Positions 60,727 through 64,000 of a stretch of DNA of 64,000 nt are shown one piece after another. The position numbers were made by a program, and so were the translations under genes. The DNA lies in NCBI GenBank assembly GCA_001914235.1, contig MQUF01000012.1, forward strand, positions 30,772-94,771. Direction: 5' to 3'. Position 1 is the stretch's first letter. Each line of letters starts with the position of its first letter. Source of the stretch: Desulfobulbaceae bacterium DB1. Its GTDB lineage: Bacteria > Desulfobacterota > Desulfobulbia > Desulfobulbales > SURF-16. A model generated the notes under the pieces. It searched no databases. It was given only the letters and a program-made list of their open reading frames with translations, and was not told where the DNA came from.

Positions 60727-61821
60727 TCACTTCTTCGCCCAACTATAACGGAAGGGATCCTTTTTCAGTAGGTAGGCGCGTAACTCCTCTCTTTTGGATG
60801 ACTCGGCACGCATGAAGATGCTTCTCAGGTCATCATCAACGGATTTTTCGTTCGCACCAAGTTCGACGGCTTTCTTGTACCAAGATTCCCCTAGGTTATG
60901 ATTGCCGATTTCCATATTCACTGCGCCCAACAGGGTGCAAGGACGGAAATCTTTTGGCGTGAGTAGGTGGGCCTTATCTCCAAGGGTTAGTGCCTCATCG
61001 TACTGTCTCATGTCTCGTTTGACGGCGCCATGTGTCGTAAAGACGGCGGACTTCAGTTTGATATTTTTCAACCTTGAGATAATGATCGTTTTTAACATCG
61101 AGTCAGCTGTTCTTGCTTGACCACACTTGCGGTAATGGCTGCTTGCGTTGACAGCAGTCCATGGGTCTTTACTTTTTTCGAACTCACATGCATAGAATAC
61201 AGCTTCATTTTCATGAAAACGTTCTCTTAATTCTTCGGTGTAGTAATCGTAATCATCGTGCTTTTCTGTCAGCCAAACCAAGTCTTCCTGGGTCAAGCGT
61301 ATACCCCCATCTGCCCGGCGTAGGATGTCCATGAGCCTTGGGAAGTGCTCTTTCTCTATATAATTGGAGAGACCATATCTGTCCCTTAGCTCCTTTAGTT
61401 TGGCTCTGGCAATGTTCCTTGGGTCATTATCATAGGCGCGTTTCCTTGCTGCGGCACGTTCTTGTTCCAGTTTCACGTTGACAAGAAAGGCTTCTCGCTT
61501 TAGTTGCCTTTCCTTTTCGTCCTGGAGAGCTTTTGCCTCACTTGAGGCACGGCGTTTTAACTGCTCGGGCTCAGCTGCTTTGAGAAAATCAGTCAGTGAA
61601 AATTCATTGTTCGCATATCGGAACAGTGCGACAAAGCCATTTTTCCGCAAGTATTCAAGGGCGTAGTTGGAAAGGGGAGTACCTGACTCAACCTGATTCA
61701 ATATATTGGCAATGCGGCTTCCTGGTATAAATGCAGCGGGCAAATCATCTACACGAAACTTGCGAGCAACTTCAGTAAGAGCAGGAGATGACTGTGAGTG
61801 GCCTGCTTGCTGTTTGGTCAT
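60727..61821 (-). CDS. TPR-containing protein of unknown function
   Basis: A 364-residue soluble protein. Residues about 95-140 form a charged coiled coil (KALQDEKERQLKREAF... EQERAAARKRAYDND). About 225-350 read as TPR-like helix pairs (AVFTTHGAVKRDMRQYDEALTLGDKA, PCTLLGAVNMEIGNHNLGESWYKKAVELGA). No catalytic motif, signal or membrane segment is seen. I do not recognise the family. It lies at the start of the accessory end of the window, beside a toxin-antitoxin pair and an IS element; such TPR proteins occur in genomic islands, so horizontal transfer is plausible. Confidence 0.7.
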   Translation of the reverse strand: MTKQQAGHSQSSPALTEVARKFRVDDLPAAFIPGSRIANILNQVESGTPLSNYALEYLRKNGFVALFRYANNEFSLTDFLKAAEPEQLKRRASSEAKALQDEKERQLKREAFLVNVKLEQERAAARKRAYDNDPRNIARAKLKELRDRYGLSNYIEKEHFPRLMDILRRADGGIRLTQEDLVWLTEKHDDYDYYTEELRERFHENEAVFYACEFEKSKDPWTAVNASSHYRKCGQARTADSMLKTIIISRLKNIKLKSAVFTTHGAVKRDMRQYDEALTLGDKAHLLTPKDFRPCTLLGAVNMEIGNHNLGESWYKKAVELGANEKSVDDDLRSIFMRAESSKREELRAYLLKKDPFRYSWAKK

Positions 61822-61940
61822 GTTGTATTTTTCTCGAATTTACGTCCTGCAATCCGCTGAATCCAGCGGTTACGTCTCAGCCCATGTCAAAATGGTGTCA
61901 ATCGGCATTGAAAATTGACCCACCATCGGTGTCCAAACAA

Positions 61941-62231
61941 TCATGAATGCATCGGTGATGCGGTCAGTTTGACTCCCAATGCATGAAGCAACTTAAGTAT
62001 TGTGTCGTAACGGGGTTTCGCCCCTGGGCTTAGTGCCTTGTAGAGGCTTTCACGCCCAACACCGGCAGATTTTGCCAAGTGAGCTATGCCACGGGCTTTG
62101 GCAATATCACGCACTGCTGTCAGTAAGACATCGGGATTCTGGTCTTCCAGTGCTGCTGTGAGATATTCAGCTATTGTCTCTTCGCTGTCAAGATAGTCGA
62201 CAGCATCGAATGGTGCAAATTTTGTTGCCAT
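61941..62231 (-). CDS. HigA-like antitoxin (addiction module antidote)
   Basis: A 96-residue protein. An N-terminal region (ATKFAPFDAVDYLDSEETIAEYLTAALED) precedes a helix-turn-helix, GIAHLAKSAGVGRESLYKALSPGAKPRYDTILKLLHALG, which matches the HigA-like antidote family (TIGR02684 type). It should neutralise the adjacent toxin and repress the operon. AGGAG lies seven bases before the ATG, and only four bases separate it from the toxin stop, so the order is toxin first, antitoxin second, as in higBA. Confidence 0.92.
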   Translation of the reverse strand: MATKFAPFDAVDYLDSEETIAEYLTAALEDQNPDVLLTAVRDIAKARGIAHLAKSAGVGRESLYKALSPGAKPRYDTILKLLHALGVKLTASPMHS

Positions 62232-62235
62232 GGTG

Positions 62236-62535
62236 TTACTCCTTTTTTAATCCCCGTATCATCTGGATGGCACGTTTAATATCACGTTGCTGGGTCCGCT
62301 TGTCTCCACCAATAAGCAGCAGATAGACTACCTCGCCGTGTCGGGTGAAATATACTCTGTAGCCAGGGCCGGTATGAATGCGCATTTCCGATACACCCTC
62401 GCCAACGGATTCACAGTCCCCGAAATTCCCCTGCTCGGCACACCGGATGCGATGAACAATGCGGGCTTTTCCCGCTTTGTCTTTCAGCTTGGCAAGCCAG
62501 GTATCAAACTCATCGGAACGGAGAAAAGTATTCAT
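62236..62535 (-). CDS. RelE/ParE-superfamily toxin, HigB-like
   Basis: A 99-residue protein: FDTWLAKLKDKAGKARIVHRIRCAEQGNFGDCESVGEGVSEMRIHTGPGYRVYFTRHGEVVYLLLIGGDKRTQQRDIKRA is the Gp49/HigB-like RelE fold, with the basic residues of the active site (R in HTGPGYRVYF, K in GGDKRTQ) in place. Such toxins cleave mRNA on the ribosome. The promoter probably lies in the region before 62535. It forms an operon with the HigA-like antitoxin. Confidence 0.92.
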   Translation of the reverse strand: MNTFLRSDEFDTWLAKLKDKAGKARIVHRIRCAEQGNFGDCESVGEGVSEMRIHTGPGYRVYFTRHGEVVYLLLIGGDKRTQQRDIKRAIQMIRGLKKE

Positions 62536-62956
62536 ATTAGATACCGTATCCGATTAGATACAAAAAGACGAGAGATATTTCAAAATGGATATAAGGCAGC
62601 TCTATGGCTGCCAATTGCCCTGTTGGAAGATCATATTGCCGGTGTCTCTGATGGCGCAAACTCCTGATTACCAGGCTATACGATGCCGGAATTCACTCTT
62701 TTTTGAAGTATAAAATACTGGCCATCTAACAATTTCCCGCCATCGAAAAAGTCAAACAATCCCTTTTCATGGGAAGTGAAGAAGTTTTCCAAAAACTGAT
62801 TGATATTATTAATAAATTGTGAAGATTGAGCCTCTTTCAAAATGACGAGACGCGCCACACAAAAGATATTATCGCGTAACATATTGAAATAATTGAACTT
62901 CACGGCGTTTTCTGGTATTGTTTTGTAACCAGCAAAACAGAACACAGGAGAACGCC
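62536..62956. other. 421-bp region between the toxin gene and the IS element
   Basis: It holds the toxin promoter region, a possible gene remnant on the minus strand (62676-62882) and the left flank of the IS element. No target-site duplication or clear terminal repeat could be fixed without the right end. Confidence 0.4.
62676..62882 (-). pseudogene. Unrecognised open frame, possible gene remnant next to the IS
   Basis: A 68-residue frame (LRDNIFCVARLVIL... FFTSHEKGLFDFFDGGKLLDGQYFILQKR) with protein-like composition but no ribosome site. The frame continues upstream to 62945, directly at the IS border. It may be the C-terminal remnant of a gene cut by IS insertion, or a chance frame. I do not recognise the family. 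Confidence 0.25.
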
Positions 62957-62962
62957 GTGAAG
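62898..62962. repeat. 12-bp inverted repeat around the transposase start
   Basis: CTTCACGGCGTT (62898-62909) and AACGCCGTGAAG (62951-62962) are perfect complements, with a second short pair (CTGGT/ACCAG) between. The right arm covers the transposase GTG start, so an RNA reading in from outside would fold and hide the start codon. Confidence 0.6.
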
Positions 62963-64000
62963 CTCACCGACAAAATATCATGGTTGATGGGGTATGTCCA
63001 AAGAAGTCTGTTTCCCCATCTGAACAAATGTTTGCAAGCTCCGCTCACCGCGCAGGAGGAACGCCTGGTGTCTATTCTGGAGATTATCCAGGTTGAGCAA
63101 CACGTACCAAGGAACATACGTCGATATCAGTATCCCGGGCGCAAGCCTCTTGACCGACAGGCTTGCGCCCGAGCATTCGTGGCAAAGGCGCTCTACCGAT
63201 ATCCGACGACCAGCGACCTGCGTCGGGCTCTGCAATCAGCAGGGAATCTGCGGCAGATATGCGGATTTGCCACTTCCAATGCTATCCCGTCGGAGCCTAC
63301 CTTGTCGCGGGCCTTTGCCGAATTTGCCGCCGGCAGTCTTGGTGGGCGGGTCCATGATGCACTGGTGAAGGAATACCTTGGCGAAGAGCTTGTCGGACAC
63401 ATCAGCCGGGACTCCACGGCCATTGCCGGACGTGAGAAAGCGGCGAAGAAGGTGGCCAGGGAGCCGAAGAAGCCTCGCAAGAGGGGGCGTCCCGCCAAAG
63501 GCGAGCAACGGACGCCGGCCATCGAGAAGCGGCTTGACCGTCAGGTCCGCCAGAGTGCCGAGGAAGCCATTGGTGAGTTGCCGGTTGCCTGTGATCGTGG
63601 CACCAAGAAGGACGCCAAGGGGTACAAAATATCATGGAACGGTTTCAAGCTGCATCTGGACATCAACGATATCGGCCTGCCAATCAGTGCCCTTGTAACC
63701 TCTGCTTCGCTGCATGACAGCCAGGTAGCGATTCCGCTGATCAAGTTGACCAGCGGAAAGGTGACCTATCTCTACGATTTGATGGATGCAGCCTACGATG
63801 CCAAGCGGATCGAGGAGACCAGCCGGAAGTTCGGCCATGTTCCAATCACAGATAAGAATGGCCGCGGCCAAGAGGTTGTCCCCATGGCACCGCACGAGGC
63901 AGAGCGCTATAAAATCCGGTCCAGCGCGGAACGGGCAAACAGCCGATTGAAAGAAGACTTCGGCGCTAACAATGTCATGGTCAAGGGACACTGCAAGGTG
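62957..64000 (+). CDS. DDE transposase (IS4/IS5/IS1182-like), 3' end outside window
   Basis: 348 codons are visible and the frame is open to the right edge. YPTTSDLRRALQSAGNLRQICG with ATSNAIPSEPTLSRAF is the N-terminal domain (DUF772-like). The catalytic acidic residues appear as Asp in HISRDSTAI, Asp in TYLYDLMDAAYDA and Glu in SSAERANSRLKEDFG, all in place. A Lys/Arg-rich insert (KKVAREPKKPRKRGRP) lies after the first Asp. The start is GTG at 62957 with AGGAG seven bases upstream. Nothing suggests it is inactive in the visible part. Confidence 0.9.
   Translation, partial: MKLTDKISWLMGYVQRSLFPHLNKCLQAPLTAQEERLVSILEIIQVEQHVPRNIRRYQYPGRKPLDRQACARAFVAKALYRYPTTSDLRRALQSAGNLRQICGFATSNAIPSEPTLSRAFAEFAAGSLGGRVHDALVKEYLGEELVGHISRDSTAIAGREKAAKKVAREPKKPRKRGRPAKGEQRTPAIEKRLDRQVRQSAEEAIGELPVACDRGTKKDAKGYKISWNGFKLHLDINDIGLPISALVTSASLHDSQVAIPLIKLTSGKVTYLYDLMDAAYDAKRIEETSRKFGHVPITDKNGRGQEVVPMAPHEAERYKIRSSAERANSRLKEDFGANNVMVKGHCKV

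Larger units (their letters stand above)
62898..64000 (+). mobile_element. Insertion sequence (IS4/IS5/IS1182-like), right end outside window
   Basis: The element is recognised by its DDE transposase gene. The left limit is a guess, set at the inverted repeat before the start codon; the true terminal repeat may lie further left. The right end is beyond the window. Confidence 0.6.

Overview
The window looks like a chromosomal segment of a Gram-negative, anaerobic, respiring bacterium of the Desulfobacterota, most probably close to the Desulfobulbales. The reasons are the very high density of c-type multiheme cytochromes, a HybA/HybB-like quinol module without a hydrogenase, sigma-54 activators fed by PAS-rich histidine kinases, and the housekeeping order rpsB-tsf-pyrH-frr-uppS-cdsA-dxr-rseP-tsaB next to waaF-gmhB. 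The genus cannot be fixed from sequence reading alone.

Left part (1-13567): a sigma-54 two-component pair cut by the left edge (1-2784); two paralogous 12-heme cytochromes (2991-4991); an 8-heme cytochrome (5539-6801); a PilZ-like protein; a 10-heme cytochrome followed by an NHL beta-propeller protein (7780-10280); a RegB/RegA-type redox two-component pair (10292-12316); a TusA-like protein followed at once by a (CCTA)n tetranucleotide tract; and a second PilZ-like protein.

Centre (14111-28893): a compact rightward cluster that looks like an outer-membrane electron conduit. It has a 5-heme cytochrome with an extra C-x5-CH site, a roughly 700-residue beta-barrel, three consecutive CsgG/TolB-fold envelope proteins, a SurA/PpiC-like chaperone, a 26-heme lipoprotein cytochrome, a 16-heme cytochrome, an NHL propeller protein, a second cytochrome with the C-x5-CH site, and a DUF4382/YVTN propeller lipoprotein. 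I infer electron flow from the quinone pool through the cytochrome/Fe-S/NrfD-type module at 30820-33577 to periplasmic and outer-membrane cytochromes and then outside the cell.

Regulation (28886-45077): a membrane PAS kinase, ftsH, an operon of two paralogous PAS kinases plus a sigma-54 response regulator, a CHASE4-like/HAMP/PAS receptor with no output domain, and a PAS-PAS sigma-54 activator. Candidate -24/-12 promoters lie before the 5-heme cytochrome, the quinol module, the kinase-kinase-regulator operon and a 12-heme cytochrome. A 17-bp palindrome recurs in four intergenic regions.

Right part (45251-60586) is mostly housekeeping: DUF4126 protein, FKBP isomerase, P-II-like protein, nitroreductase, glycosyltransferase, RcnB-like protein, then tsaB to rpsB on the minus strand and waaF-gmhB on the plus strand. 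The last 3.4 kb is accessory: a TPR protein, a HigB/HigA-type toxin-antitoxin pair, a gene remnant and an IS transposase cut by the right edge. No rRNA, tRNA or CRISPR array was seen.
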